Numbered from the stretch's first letter, positions 45,245 through 56,919 are shown. The stretch is DNA of 64,000 bases from Hippopus hippopus (GCA_946811185.2 OX328109.1:3038001-3102000), one strand, 5' to 3'. Translations and numbers: made by a program. Notes: a model not told the origin generated them from the sequence alone.

Positions 45245-45540
45245 GCTTTGTAGCCTTTTTAGGTATTTTTAGATTTCGCACCAGAGTTTCGCAAAGACTT
45301 ATGGGAATGACACATGATCAATAACATTTTTTGATTACGAGAATTCAGACTCAAATCAGCATGATGACGTCAAATCTGATGTAATAGAAATTACCAAGTA
45401 CAAAAAGATCATCTGTTCTACGCCAAAAATTGAACTTTTATATGTTTAACATTTTGTATAGAGTGTGTAAGGAAAATTATAAGTAGTTATATTTATCGGT
45501 ACAGGAAATGTTGATTTAGGGCATAAAAACTAAATAGTCT
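45245..45540 (+). repeat. M-family dispersed repeat, copy 2
   Basis: Shares cacatgatcaataacattt-like sequence, gatgacgtcaaatctgatgt and the end taaaaactaaatag with 28035-28352. Confidence 0.7.
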
Positions 45541-45544
45541 TGTC

Positions 45545-45945
45545 AAATCAAAACTTTAAAAAAAATGTCGTAGAAAAATGAACAAAGAGCAAACACTAAA
45601 CCTACTTAAGTTTTGTTTCCAGCCGGTCTCAAGCTCGTGGGGGGAAAAAAACGGTTATTTTTAGAAAAAAAAAGGTGATCAATATGGCAGCCACATATTT
45701 GTTTTTTTTTTCTCCTTGCCCGGCAATCTGAAACTGCTTCCTACGGCCCTGTCATGGATCGACGATGACCGATTGTTCTTTTAAAAAAAACTTTGACAAA
45801 GACTTGTTGTGGAAACGTACTTTTACCCAACGAAAAAGATAAAAATTGATTTAATTTGTAGCGCAGATACTTTTTAAAGGTAACCACAAAGATCGTGTTA
45901 ACGGGGTTATCAAAGGTTTCGCTCGATGAGATTCATTTCCTTTAC
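45545..45945. other. Non-coding stretch
   Basis: No gene or assigned repeat. Confidence 0.4.
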
Positions 45946-45949
45946 AATG

Positions 45950-46170
45950 GCCCCAATCCCAAACCCAATCCTTAACCCACTGAATAAGTGAAATGAAACT
46001 TTCAAGCACACAGTAAAAACCAAAATGTTGCTGTTTCAAATGAATTTAAAGGGGGGGGGGAGAAATATTTTTTTCCTTATCGGACAGTGTAGATCCAGGA
46101 TCAGACTGCACAGAACGTGCAGTCTAATCTTGATCTACACTGTCCAAAAAATGCCATTGGGTTGCACTAA
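45950..46170. repeat. D-family element with long flanks
   Basis: The central palindrome is 46081-46145 (cggacagtgtagatcc ... loop agaac). The outer part has ccttaacccactgaataagt and caaaatgttgctgtttcaaa, shared with 47025-47200 and 49901-50112. Confidence 0.8.
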
Positions 46171-46179
46171 GACTCTTTA

Positions 46180-46382
46180 ATTCTTTACCAGACCACGAAA
46201 TTCTAGACTTGTCGGAATCGAAAGCGTTTGCATTCGACAGATTCCATGTGGTTCAAAATGTGGAATTGTGGGAAAGAGATAAAATGAAGGTTAAACACCA
46301 TTGTATACTTTTCCCACAAAATTTTTCATAGTGTTCTGTTTTGGGGTCCCATAAAACACTGGATTGTTTGGTAAAGGGTTTG
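46180..46382. repeat. B-family fold-back copy
   Basis: Arms are attctttaccagaccacgaa and attgtttggtaaagggttt. The centre is decayed. Confidence 0.65.
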
Positions 46383-46427
46383 AAAAATTAATGTGAATCT
46401 GAGAATTTTTCTCCCTTCAACACCGAT

Positions 46428-46615
46428 CATCGTTTCCACGATGCTTATGCTGGAAAGCAGCCAGTGCTTTTAGGAGGTCATTGTGCGAAGTACTGGTGAT
46501 AGAAACCCCAGGAAAGCATCCATGGATAGGTGCACTGGCCGCCGCTAGAAATGAATTAATAATTAATGAAATATTAATGAAATAATATTGAAAACGGTGT
46601 TAAACACCATACAAA
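46428..46615 (+). mobile_element. SINE (type 1), 5'-truncated
   Basis: It runs ctggaaagcagccagtgctt, cactggccgccgctagaaat and aacggtgttaaacaccatac. A local attaatgaaat duplication lies near 46560. Confidence 0.8.
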
Positions 46616-46793
46616 GAAACAAAAAGAAATGAAATAGACGAAGGGTCTTAACTTTGAACTTGAATTTGAAAACCACAGGAGCTCAGCCAGGAATGTACCG
46701 AAGGTGAAGCAAAACTTGTTTTAATCTTTCTTCCTCGTTTTTTTTTTTTCATCTTTCTTTAGTCTTATATCCTCAGCAAAATTAATACAAACA

Positions 46794-47348
46794 TTCAAAG
46801 GCCCAGTAGCGGCCAAAAGTAAACAATGTGGGTGTTAAATGCATGTAAATTTAGATCATATCTTTTAAGAGTATGGAACTTATTGTGAAGATATTTTATT
46901 GTGCAGTCAATACAAGTGTTAGTCGCTGGCAGAAAAATTAATTTCGAAATCAGGTAAAAAGTAAACAAAAGATAGAGCGACCTGTCATTCTTTGACCTGC
47001 TTTTGACCGTAATTCTGCTATATAACTAAAACGAAACCCAAATGTTGCTATTTCAAAGTTATTTCTTGGGAAAAACATATGTCCTTATCGGACAGTGTAG
47101 ATCCAAGATCAGACTGCACGTTCTGTGCAGTCTGATCTTGATCTGCACTGTCCGCAAAAGGTCAGTGAGTCGCGCTTACCAGCCTTAGGGTTAAGATTTA
47201 TTTTTCTGCCAGCCACTATTACTTGGACCGACCGTAGAATAACTAATTGTCATCTTCACAATAATTTCTAAACTTTTATGGCGTGATTTAAATGTACATG
47301 AATATTACCATTCAGATTGTTTACTTCTGGCCGCTATTGGGCTTTGAA
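46794..47348. mobile_element. E-family long inverted repeat, with a D element inside
   Basis: The left arm starts ttcaaaggcccagtagcggc and the right arm ends ggccgctattgggctttgaa. The arms are about 200 bp and imperfect, containing cgctggcagaaaaattaatt and its inverse. The D palindrome (47090-47154) and its flanks occupy the centre. Confidence 0.8.
47025..47200. repeat. D-family element nested in E
   Basis: The palindrome 47090-47154 has ends cggacagtgtagatcc and its inverse, and a core of gatcagactgcac, loop gttct. Confidence 0.85.
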
Positions 47349-47634
47349 TAGGCCGAGCAAAATTTTCGTCGCGTCTGTAGATTATGTATCTCAAGACAAA
47401 ACTGCATTTTTAAAACAACTTACATCAAGATTAGACAGAGAGAGCAGTCTGAGCTATGATCTATGCCCATGACCTGCTAGTTTGGGATATATTCTGGCAA
47501 CAACATTGTAGAATTGAATTGATGTTATCTGTTTTCCTGCTGTTTTGGGAAATATTCTGGCAACAGCACTATTGAAATTGAATTTGGCCTGTTCTCCTGT
47601 TTGAGAAAATGTATTTTACTTATTTGGCACTTTG

Positions 47635-47860
47635 ATCCTTTACCACTAAATCCCGTGTTTAAAGACCCTGAGAAAGAAGCCTTTTGAAAACCATGTGTGA
47701 AAAAGGAGAAAATGCTGGTTACCAGCATTTTCTCCTATTTTCCACATGGTTTTCTACACTATCACAGACAGTTACCATCATTTTAGCTAAATTTAATATG
47801 TCGTCTGCAAATGCTTTGAATTTGGTCCTGTCTAAAGTTTTGTCGTTTTGTTAAAGAGCT
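47635..47860. repeat. B-family fold-back copy (well preserved)
   Basis: It has tcctttaccactaaatcccg, the perfect core gagaaaatgctggttaccag with cattttctcc, and ttgtcgttttgttaaagagc. Confidence 0.85.
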
Positions 47861-47869
47861 AAAGGTTAC

Positions 47870-48370
47870 TATTGAAGCGTTGGCTTCCGGTTGGCTACAC
47901 GCCTGAAACCTTAGTATGTTTCATAAACAGGAAGCTTTAGCAAAATAAAGCAGTCTCGATATTTCACGCATAATCTGCGTATGTATCGAGTAAACTTACG
48001 TCATTATATATCCTGTACATATACCACATTTCGCGTTACCATGGCAACAATTCTTTCTCCGGGCTAAGGTGTAATCTTTGTACATCATCAATGTCCGATA
48101 AAAATTATTTGAAACCCACACGTTTCCTGTTTATTCAAAATGAATTTATGAAAAGTGCATGTACCATGCAGACTTCTGTATTCTTTCAAGAATAAATAAC
48201 AATTTCTGTAATTTTGAAAATAAACTTTAAAAAGAAAATGAAAAAGAAAAGTATTTTAAAAAAAGAACTAAGAGATACTGGAATATAAATTTTCTATTGA
48301 AACTCTTTTGTGGTTCAATATGAATAGAAATAATGTAAATCAAACCAGGCTCGCAATGGCTTTTTCTTTT
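47870..48370. other. Non-coding stretch
   Basis: AT-rich with no recognised repeat or exon. Confidence 0.4.
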
Positions 48371-48374
48371 TCGT

Positions 48375-48545
48375 CGTAGCATAATTCGCTTGTTTCTGAC
48401 CATCTTCGCAGTATTGATATTTTTGAATGAATAATTCGAAATTTGCGAGTGGTAAAAAATGTGGACTTGGTTATTCTGAAGGCTCCCTGCGCAGGTCTGT
48501 TTGCGGGCTCTTTCGCCGTCGATCTTATCTTTTTAAAGATATTTC
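48375..48545 (+). repeat. J-family dispersed repeat, copy 2
   Basis: Contains gtattgatatttttgaatga and ttggttattctgaaggctcc. Confidence 0.6.
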
Positions 48546-48549
48546 TTGT

Positions 48550-48915
48550 ACCTCATTGTATATTACGTATATTGTTGAGAAGTGAATTTTTCAGTATGGT
48601 GTATTTTTCAAGATTAGTTGTTAATCCAACTCGTTGTATGAAGAGGAGCAGCTGCTGCTAAAAACGGTGTGTCTGAAAATATATGTGTACTGTATGGTAA
48701 TGGGTTTTTCGGCCGAGGCCCGCCGCAGAACAAATATGTAAACCTTTTTGACCAATCGCAAACAATTGTTAATTCATTCGAGACTTACACCGAGAATTAG
48801 GTCAAAAGCTAGTCTAAACATCGACACCGAAAAGAGTATAACTCTTCATCATCCTTTGAATTAAAATTGTAAATAACAACAGGATCTGAATTCCTGTTCT
48901 TGGCGGCGCAAGCTT
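48550..48915. other. Non-coding stretch
   Basis: Nothing recognised. Confidence 0.4.
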
Positions 48916-48921
48916 AAGACA

Positions 48922-49372
48922 TATGAGCCATGCTCTGTGAAAAGGGAGCTTCGTCCACTTGCAAAAGTTTCAATTCATGTAAGCCTGCGCAGTCTGCGCA
49001 GGTTGACGGATCTAAACTTATTGCTATTGGTCAATTTTCTGCATATAGATGAACCGGTCTACCTCATGATTCAGTCGGTTGCTATACTAAATGTTTATTT
49101 TTCTTATGACGCTATGATTATGTGATGACTGACTCGGTATCGCATCGCAGAGAAGCATTAAACATTTCATTCCTGGAGCGTGGCCATCTCGTCGCATAAA
49201 TATAGATCCATCTAGTCCGGGAACCGGCTGAATCATGAGGTAGAATGGACCTTTGACATAGAAAGTTTACCCATAGCGAAAGTTTCGGTTCAAGTCATCC
49301 TACACAGGCTAAAATGAGCCAATACTTTGTGAAAATGCATCGAACACCCCCTGTTCTAGAACACGACTCACG
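48922..49372. mobile_element. Two A-family copies, one complete and one partial
   Basis: Copy one is 48922-49188, with gagccatgctctgtgaaaag and a core of gtaagcctgcgcagtctgcg with caggttgac. Copy two is 49190-49372, starting internally and ending agaacacgactcac. Confidence 0.75.
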
Positions 49373-49432
49373 TGTTTTCACGACCAAGCCAGAGTCGGAA
49401 TTTTAAAATATACACGCCCGGTTCACTTAACT

Positions 49433-49820
49433 GTACTGGACGACAAAAGTTTAGGTTTTTCCGAACTCAAAGCATTTGCAGACGACAGATTAAATGTGAC
49501 TCACTCTATGATACATGTTTGCCTTAGCTATTCTGATATTAGCCATTTTGGTTGGCTGAGACCTTCTAACAAGTAACTAGCCTTTGAGGTTTTGAACTGA
49601 GAACAATATTCCATCACCACAGAATCCCGAGTTTAAACGACCCTGACAGATAAGAAAACATTGTGGGAAAGGAGAAAATGCTGGTAACCAGCATGTTCTC
49701 CTTTTCACACAATGTTTTCTTACAAACAAAGTCCAATATTTGAGCCATATTAAAATTTTGTCTGCAAATGCCTTCAATTCGGACAAGTCTAATTTTTTGT
49801 CGTTTGGTCAAGGGATAACA
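49433..49820. repeat. B-family copies
   Basis: A left fragment (49433-49500) precedes a good copy (49612-49815). The good copy has core ggagaaaatgctggtaacca and gcatgttctccttttcacac. Confidence 0.8.
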
Positions 49821-49900
49821 TATTTTGTTGAACACAGTCCTTGTCCTATTTTAAGGCATGTTTATGTTCACGGAAATTGAACAATGCCTTTAAAATATAT

Positions 49901-50112
49901 TAACCCTTATCTGGCTAAATAAGTGAAATGCAACTTTAAAGCTGATAGCAAAAACTCAACTTTTGCTTTTTTCAAATGTATTTTTGGGGGAAAGATATCT
50001 CTTTATCGGACAGTATAGATCCAAGATCAGACTGCACGTTCTGTGCAGTCTGATCTTGATCTACACTGTCCGCAAAAGGTAAATGAGTCGCGCTTAGTAG
50101 CCTAAGGGTTAA
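49901..50112. mobile_element. D-family element (apparently complete)
   Basis: It is 212 bp and bounded by taaccctta and its inverse taagggtta. The central 65-bp palindrome is 50007-50072, whose 13-bp core stem and 5-nt loop occupy 50025-50055. The right part has gtcgcgcttagtagcc. Confidence 0.85.
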
Positions 50113-50149
50113 TCTGCAGAAATAACGCACCAGTCATGAACTGTTTATT

Positions 50150-50300
50150 CGGTTTCTGACTTACCTATTAGAATTGATATACTATAACTGACATACTGTA
50201 ATGATCGAATTTATGAACGAAGGAAATTTTGTGATTGGAAATTCTGCGGGCCCTGCATGCATATTTGCACGCGATTCTATGACAATAGATTACAAATATT
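50150..50300 (+). repeat. J-family dispersed repeat, copy 3 (diverged)
   Basis: It has gaaattctgcgggccctgca and gcacgcgattctatgacaat. Confidence 0.5.
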
Positions 50301-50332
50301 ACTACCGTTAATATTTTTTAACGTTCTGCCAT

Positions 50333-50775
50333 ATATATATATTACGCACATAGTGTTGTCGTATATCAAAAGTATCTAATGAGGTTGGGAGAATCGATTA
50401 TTGTCAAGCCTTGGAGAGACAATTATAAATTCTCACAACCGAGTTAGATATTTCTTATATACGACAACACTATGTACGTATTGTATTTATCTTTTAATGT
50501 CTGATTTGTTGCTGTTTATTATTTTCAAAAAATGAACAACACGATTTTAGCAGTATTTGCAGATGAAATGGATATGGAATAGCTGTAATAATGACGTCAC
50601 AAATGATGTTGACTACGTCATAAAACGTGTCGTTAACGCGCAGAATATTCATTCTTGTTCTATAAATATCCGTGGTACATGTATGTCAAAAATTGTTCTA
50701 TAAATATCCTTGGTATATCAAAAACATATCGCATGGGTGTTATTGCATGGATATTCGGTTAATTGAAAGAAAAAT
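50333..50775 (+). repeat. G-family repeat, copy 2
   Basis: The fold-back head is 50346-50482 (acatagtgttgtcgtatatc and its inverse). The tail has gctgtaataatgacgtcaca and a duplicated gttctataaatatcc block. Confidence 0.85.
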
Positions 50776-50784
50776 AGATGACAT

Positions 50785-51234
50785 TTTTTTTTCGGTGAAA
50801 GATCGAAATTTATTTCCTCGAGTGAACACCATCTGTAATATTTTTGACGAGTGACGCAAATTTCGATTTTTCACAAAAAAACCCTCAAATATCCTACTTT
50901 ATTCATGCTTTTAACCCCTTTTTTTTTAGTGTGCGGGGGAACTTACATCAAAATCCAGTACAGTTGTTTTCGGTAATATCCCGTGGCGTACCCCCTCCGC
51001 ATAACAAGGCATTACCATATTACGTAAAGCGCGAGAAATGTAGGGTAAATTACGTCATATTTCCATCTGATAGAATGGCACGGGCTGTTTACCTAGGTAA
51101 CTAGTGCGCGGGAACTACTGTTTCCGCCTTCAATTGAAGAGTAAGAAAATGAAATCGGTATTTTTCACTGGTCGTAACCATGAAATATCGAACAGTAATC
51201 CACCGCTATATCTCGATTAACTACCGGGAAGCAT
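50785..51234. repeat. F-family element with deleted palindrome
   Basis: The segment gtgaaagatcgaaatttatt is followed by a shortened palindrome (50792-50875). The unique arm then runs gtacagttgttttcggtaat, ctagtgcgcgggaactactg and ttaactaccgggaagcatga. Confidence 0.75.
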
Positions 51235-51745
51235 GAAATAAATAGAAGATATTTGTTTTTTACGGTGAAAGATCGAAATTTATTTCATCGAGTGAACATC
51301 ATCGGTAATATTTCACGAGTGGCCGCGCCATTCGTGAAAATATTACCGATGATGTTTACTCGATGAAATAAATTTCGATCTTTCAGCAAAAAAAAAAAAA
51401 ACCAAACATTCTATTTATTTCATGCTTTTAACCCTTTCTGGGGGGAACTTAATCAAAATCCAGTACAGTTCTTTCCGGTTATTCCCCGTGACGTACCCCC
51501 TCCGCATAGCAACGCATTACAATATTACGTCAAGCGCGAAAAATGTAAGGTAAATTACGTCATATTTCCATCTGGTTGTGAGGCACGCGCATTTTATCTA
51601 GGTAACTAGTGCGCGGGAACTACTGTTTCCGCCTTCAATTGAAAAGTAAGAAAATAAAATCGGTATTTTTCACTGGTAGTAACCATGAAATATCGATCAG
51701 TATTCCACCGTTATTTCTCGATAAACTACCGGAAAGCATGAGGTA
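51235..51745. mobile_element. F-family fold-back element (complete)
   Basis: The palindrome is 51263-51386 (gaaagatcgaaatttatttc ... inverse). The unique arm 51400-51742 ends aactaccggaaagcatga. It is adjacent to and in the same orientation as the previous F copy. Confidence 0.85.
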
Positions 51746-51749
51746 AAAC

Positions 51750-52090
51750 CCATTACTGTATGTCTATAGTTACTTTCAGACACATCGGTTTTAGCGGCAA
51801 CTGCTCATTTTCCAACGATTGGTTAGATCCATATCTCATTAAGAATTATATCTGATAGAAAGTTTTATCTTCAACAAATGCAAAACAATGAAGGAAAAGA
51901 AGCTATTGCTGATGGGGTTACTTTCCATTATGTCATTTAATATTCATAATTCAGTACTCTTGCGCCGTCTGTTTGTTTTTGTTTGTTTGTTTCAATTTTG
52001 ATACAGGACTTGTTCATACCAATCTTGCATTTAATATAAGAGAACTCATTTGTAGACAGAATTTACCATAGTCGCGTTATTTCTGAATCA
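51750..52090. other. Non-coding stretch
   Basis: A short (tttg)n tract occurs near 51973. No gene. Confidence 0.4.
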
Positions 52091-52095
52091 TATAT

Positions 52096-52312
52096 TTGAG
52101 CCATGCTACGTGAAAAGGGGGCTTAATGCATGTGCAAACAGTATCGACTCATGACAATCAGCATGCGCAGTCAGCGCAGACTGACATGAATCGAAACTTT
52201 GTGCTATCTGTAAATTTTATGCATGTGAAAGGACCATTCTATTTCAAAGTTTAAATCAATTTGTACGCAGATGCATTAAACCCCTTTTTGCCAGAGAATG
52301 GCTCATATATTA
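52096..52312. mobile_element. A-family fold-back MITE
   Basis: Left gagccatgctacgtgaaaag, core atcagcatgcgcagtcagcg, right tttgccagagaatggctca. Confidence 0.8.
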
Positions 52313-52470
52313 AGCCGTTACAAGACATCCAGTAATTCAAAATACGAATGGAGCGAAAATATTTCTTTCGTCGCCTATTTTCAGGGGTGGAAGAAACACT
52401 GGCGAGTCGTGACTGACAGCATGAACTACCGTCCTACGCGCAGACGATAGTGGTGACGTAAATCATTATA

Positions 52471-52695
52471 TTAACTCTTCACCAAACGACATTATTTTCG
52501 ACTGGTCCAAATTGAAAGCAGTTGCAGACGACAAATTAAAAATGGCGTACGTTATGCGATTCATTTCTTGGAAAAGGTATAAAACATTGTGGGAAAAGGA
52601 GAAAATACTGGTTACCAGCATTTTCTCTTTTTCTCACGATGTTTTTAAAAATTATATTAAAAAAAATAAAAAACCGGATTGATTGCCAAAGGATT
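52471..52695. repeat. B-family fold-back copy
   Basis: It has aactcttcaccaaacgacat, ggagaaaatactggttacca with gcattttctctttttctcac, and attgccaaaggatt. Confidence 0.75.
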
Positions 52696-52847
52696 GTTTA
52701 TCTGTTCATATCGTCATCATCTCAACACGGGCAGACCTGATAATAACAAGCCTATTTCCCGACACCTACTTATTGTTTTAAATTCCTCTTTGTGAGAAGA
52801 TAATTTTTTCCGGATAGATTTTGTATGTGGCCTAAACAATAAATGAG

Positions 52848-53062
52848 TAATTTTCTGGTGAAAGGGGACTAAATGCATCTCTATGATGGATTATACCGAG
52901 CAATTCATCACAAAAAAAAAAAAAATCCATTTTATCTAAAAACCGGTTACATACTAAGTCACACTGGTCCTTGGGCATGCCGAAAATTTACCAAAAGCAA
53001 AGTGTTTTCACCTTGATCGATACCTTTTGCAGATACATGAAACCACTTTTCACAGAACCTTG
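52848..53062. mobile_element. A-family copy lacking the hairpin core
   Basis: It runs ggtgaaaggggactaaatgc, ccattttatctaaaaaccgg and ttcacagaacctt. The gcgcag hairpin has been deleted. Confidence 0.65.
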
Positions 53063-53117
53063 TCTTTTTCCCTTCCAACGACTATATATTCTATATTTGC
53101 TGAATTTACTGTACTTT

Positions 53118-53815
53118 CCAAGCCAAATTTAACATACTGAGCCTATTTTTTCCCACCAAGCCTAAATTTACTTATCAAACCTGATTTTACCTACCAAACC
53201 TGAATTCTTAACCACTTGTCCTGGCTTTACCTACCTTGACAGATTTACTTACCTAAGCCTGATTTTACCTACCGAGCCTGATTTTATTTATTGAGCCGGA
53301 TTTTACTTGACGGGCCTAATGTACATAACATACCGAGCCTGCTTTTACCTACCAAGCCTGGTGTTATCTGTCCAGCCTGATTTTACCTACCAAGCCTGAT
53401 TTTATCTATCTAGCCTTATTTTACCCATCGAGCGTTGTTCATCATACCAAGCCTGATTTTATCTACTGAGCCTAATTTTACCCACCGAGCCTGATTCTAC
53501 CTACCAGACCCAAGTTTATCGAACAGCCTGATATTACTTGCCAAGCCTTATTTTTAGCTACCTTGCCTGATTTTACCTGCCAGGCCCGATTTTATCTATT
53601 AAGCCTGATTCTAACCTACCGAAACTGAAAGTATTTACTAAGCCTGGTTTTTACCTGCCCAGCCTGATTTACCTACCAAACCTGATTGTACATACCGAGC
53701 CTGATTTTTCCTTCTGTGCCTGATATCACCCTCTGATCCTGATTTTATCGACTGAGCCTGATTTTACCTACTCAGCCTGATTTTACCTACCGTGCCTGAT
53801 TTTACCGAGCGTAAT
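53118..53815 (+). repeat. 19-bp minisatellite (~36 units)
   Basis: The consensus unit is gcctgattttacctaccga. Many units are exact; others show c/t changes in the acctacc part, and a few are 20-22 bp. Confidence 0.95.
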
Positions 53816-54039
53816 TTACATCTGTCGCAGCCAGCTTTTGTAGCGGAAACACAGAACTGTTTTTAGAGGGCATAAGAAGCTGAGAGATAGACGCTTTTTA
53901 AAACCCATCTCAAATACGGTCCTTGACCTATTATATCTTGAAATGAATTTGTTTCAGATTGCTTCATAGTCATCATTGTCAAATATGCATTAACAGATAT
54001 AAAGGCTAGAGTCTTTATCGAACGTGACCCCGAGGCTTA

Positions 54040-54228
54040 ATACTAATGAAAATGATGAGAATGCTGGTAACAATGTATTCTATCCTCAGAAAGACAGAAA
54101 TCTCAATGTATTCTATCCTCAGATAGACAAAAATCATCTTCTGAATTACACTAAAGCAGTAAATACCGTAAATGTTTTTCGAGAATTTGTACAAATCTAA
54201 AATTTTGTTATCTGCTAAAGGGTTGTTG
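54040..54228. repeat. B-family remnant with a local duplication
   Basis: It has gagaatgctggtaacaatgt, a duplicated tcaatgtattctatcctcag block, and gttatctgctaaagggttg. Confidence 0.5.
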
Positions 54229-54444
54229 ACACACGAATACAAGTCAAACCATTGTTGCAAGAAAAAGAATTGCTTGTTACGAGCACTATGTACTTGCCAC
54301 AATATGCTCAAAATGGGCTGCTGTAGACACAGAAGACCTTTTCCGATTAAAATATACCGATAAATTTCTATTATTACATCGTGACAAAAAAAATTTTTTT
54401 TATTTCGTCGTTGAATACACTATACTCTGGTTGGTTAGATACAC

Positions 54445-55070
54445 TTAAGGCCGGTGTACACGATAAGATTTGTCTCATGAAATAAATCTCAAGAGATTTT
54501 TTGTATTATAATACACTTCTGTACACACACAAATACAACTCTTATGATAATCTTCTTACTTGTCGGGTTTCCTCGCCAGAATTATGCGTAAATCTTGTGT
54601 CAAAATGGTTCTTACAGAGCAAGATGATGGCATTATGGCATTATGTATGATAATTATTGCTATTGCATCGGAAAACTTGGACGGACCAGGACGTAAAAAT
54701 ACATTGTCTGCCATTTTTGTGTATCAGGAAAGTGGCTTACTCAATGTGTATACACTTTACAGCATCAACAAATGTACAGGTAGCCCACCTTCCAAGAAAT
54801 GCTAAGCTGTGATTGGATATTACTCTAATACAAATCTTAGGAAATAGAGCATTGCTCTAAACCTAATAAAGTTTCATGAAACTCCACAAATCTTATAAAA
54901 TATGTTTTAGGAATGTACAGACAGTAAGATTTGTCTCGGCTATAAAAATCTCTGAGATTAATCTTACTTTGTGTACCGAGATTTAAGCGACAGATTCCTG
55001 AAGGGGGTGGCATCGGGGATGGGTCGTGTTCGGCTGGGAGAATTTTCACAAAAAAACACGAGTACCTGTA
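54445..55070. other. Possible DNA-transposon remnant
   Basis: The segment taaggccggtgtacacgata with agatttgtctcatga near 54447 and an inverted-looking taagatttgtctcggctata with gtgtaccgag near 54925 could be decayed terminal repeats. The frame 54560-54805 (81 codons) lies between them but has no motif I can name. Confidence 0.25.
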
Positions 55071-55117
55071 TTCTAGTATCAAGATATCTTACGACATTTA
55101 GTTACACCCGACTACTC

Positions 55118-55162
55118 AGAGACCCAAGATCAGACTGCGCTGTCTGATATAGATCTGTGTCG
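55118..55162. repeat. D-family core, degenerate
   Basis: The segment ccaagatcagactgcgctgt with ctgatatagatctgtg. Confidence 0.5.
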
Positions 55163-55193
55163 TCTATTGCAGCACAGCTTCTTAACCCTCAGA

Positions 55194-55350
55194 GCCCGTG
55201 TTCACAAACCACTCTTTTTTAGAATATTTTTTGTCTTATTCTAGAATTAGAAAGTAACGCATGTTCTGACTTTCGTTACTTTCAAATTTAGAAAATTCTT
55301 GAGAATAAGACTAAGAATGTTCTTAAGAATGGTTGGTGAATACGAACCCA
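55194..55350. mobile_element. C-family fold-back MITE with shortened loop
   Basis: Ends cccgtgttcacaaaccactc and atggttggtgaatacgaacc. The inner ctgattggcta segment is deleted. Confidence 0.75.
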
Positions 55351-55792
55351 GAGCGCCAAACAAACCGAACAGACATGTTAAAGAGACATCTTTACAGCCA
55401 GAGAGTAAAACTTCCGCTGGTAAAACTTGACGTCGTTGTAATCTAGTCAGCTGTGTAAACTTAGATAAAAAAGCAATATAAGGTGTATGGGGTAAAGAAA
55501 GTGTAGGGATTTGTCTTCGATTTAAACCGGAAACTGTGGTTGTTATGTCTATGGCTAGCTGCAATAGAATGAAAGCATTTTCTATCTGCCGTAATCTGCG
55601 CAACCTTGCAACCACCAGGGTCAATATTTGGCATAAAGATAAAAGAGTGGTTATAGTTTCATAAAATAAAGAAAAAAGGTTAAAAAAAAAACTGGACGAA
55701 AACGAGTGAAGATGTATGTTTAAATCTAAGGAAACAAGACCCAAATAAATGCGCTGCCAAGGTCGATTTTGTCTGGAATGTCTTAGCACAGC

Positions 55793-55857
55793 GGACAGTG
55801 TAGATCAAAGATCAGACTGCACGTTTCGTGCAGTCTGATCTTGATCTACGCTGGACA
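55793..55857. repeat. D-family palindrome
   Basis: It has cggacagtgtagatcaaaga and a core of gatcagactgcac, loop gtttc, then the inverse to acgctggaca. Confidence 0.85.
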
Positions 55858-55859
55858 CT

Positions 55860-56690
55860 ATTAAAGTAATTGCAATCGTGAAAGACGCTTCAGGGTTACT
55901 AAAAGCCTATGACAGTGAAAGCTTAAAAAAAATAACGAAACTAATTTATCTAATTCCTCCTAGATAACAAGATGAAGGTCATTGCTAACCATTTTGAACT
56001 TACAGTGATATAAGCTAATTGAACTTAGTCGTGAGCCGTATTTACATGAAGGTTTTCACTCGGTCAATATTTGATCGTTGACCGGGTCAGTTTTCCTATA
56101 ACCTAATTGTAGCGTTATTACCTTACAAATACGAATTTATCTTTTGATGTAACTGATTGGATCTCGTTTCGGCCTACAACGTAAAAGAGTTTGCACACCA
56201 TATTAATCAAGATCTGACTGCAAAAGCGCTTGATCCACACATGCCTCTCTGGCGTTAGATGTTCTTACCGACTGAGCCAAGACATCGGAACGGCTGAACT
56301 TGAGTTAGTATCGTGAATTAAACGATATAGTTTATTTTGGCAAGGCAATGACTTAATGTTAGTTGCTAAAAGTGTTTTATAAATGGAAGAATTTGTGGAG
56401 ATGGTAGCATTTACTCTAATGGAGGAGGTTCCCTTTTTTCCACAATGCTTTCTAGAAATGTTAAAGGGTATATTGTTAGTTTGTTAAAGGGTGTAAAGGA
56501 TACGCTCCTTGTGTGCACCTGTTGCAATGTTTCCACAACATTATACAGGGTGTGTACCTATCAAAAATACAGGTATTATTAAAACAACAGGAGTTACATA
56601 AAAGTTAAAGTGCTCCCCTATGCTCCTGAAGAGAACCTGCATGAATTTCGTGTGATATTTATGCACGTTGTCTTTGGGTGCCTGCAGTGA
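55860..56690. other. Non-coding stretch with minor repeat fragments
   Basis: A tRNA A-box-like sequence on the minus strand (gtcttggctcagtcggtaag, about 56262-56286), a decayed D core (56203-56232) and a weak B remnant (56360-56500) are present. No gene. Confidence 0.4.
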
Positions 56691-56704
56691 GTACATACAG
56701 GGAA

Positions 56705-56912
56705 GATTTTGCAAGTCATCAAATAATTATGTGTCCATAACTTTCATTTTGTCCAGCAAACAACTAAATTATGAGGTAATATGGTCCTTTGACATGCAGA
56801 AAATTAACCAAAAGCAAAACGTTTAGTTCTAAGTCAGCTTGCGTGGACTACGCATGCTGACAAGGATTGATACCTTTTGCAGGTGTATTGCATCTCCTTT
56901 TTATAGAGCATG
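56705..56912. mobile_element. A-family copy
   Basis: The segment caagtcatcaaataattatg to tttatagagcatggttca, with core gtcagcttgcgtggactacg with catgctgac. Confidence 0.75.
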
Positions 56913-56919
56913 GTTCACT

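Noticed and set aside
55247..55789. 180-codon minus-strand frame
   Set aside because: It begins close to a D palindrome and runs into a C-family MITE. Its residues are biased to Leu/Ser/Phe from pyrimidine-rich sequence, with no domain visible.
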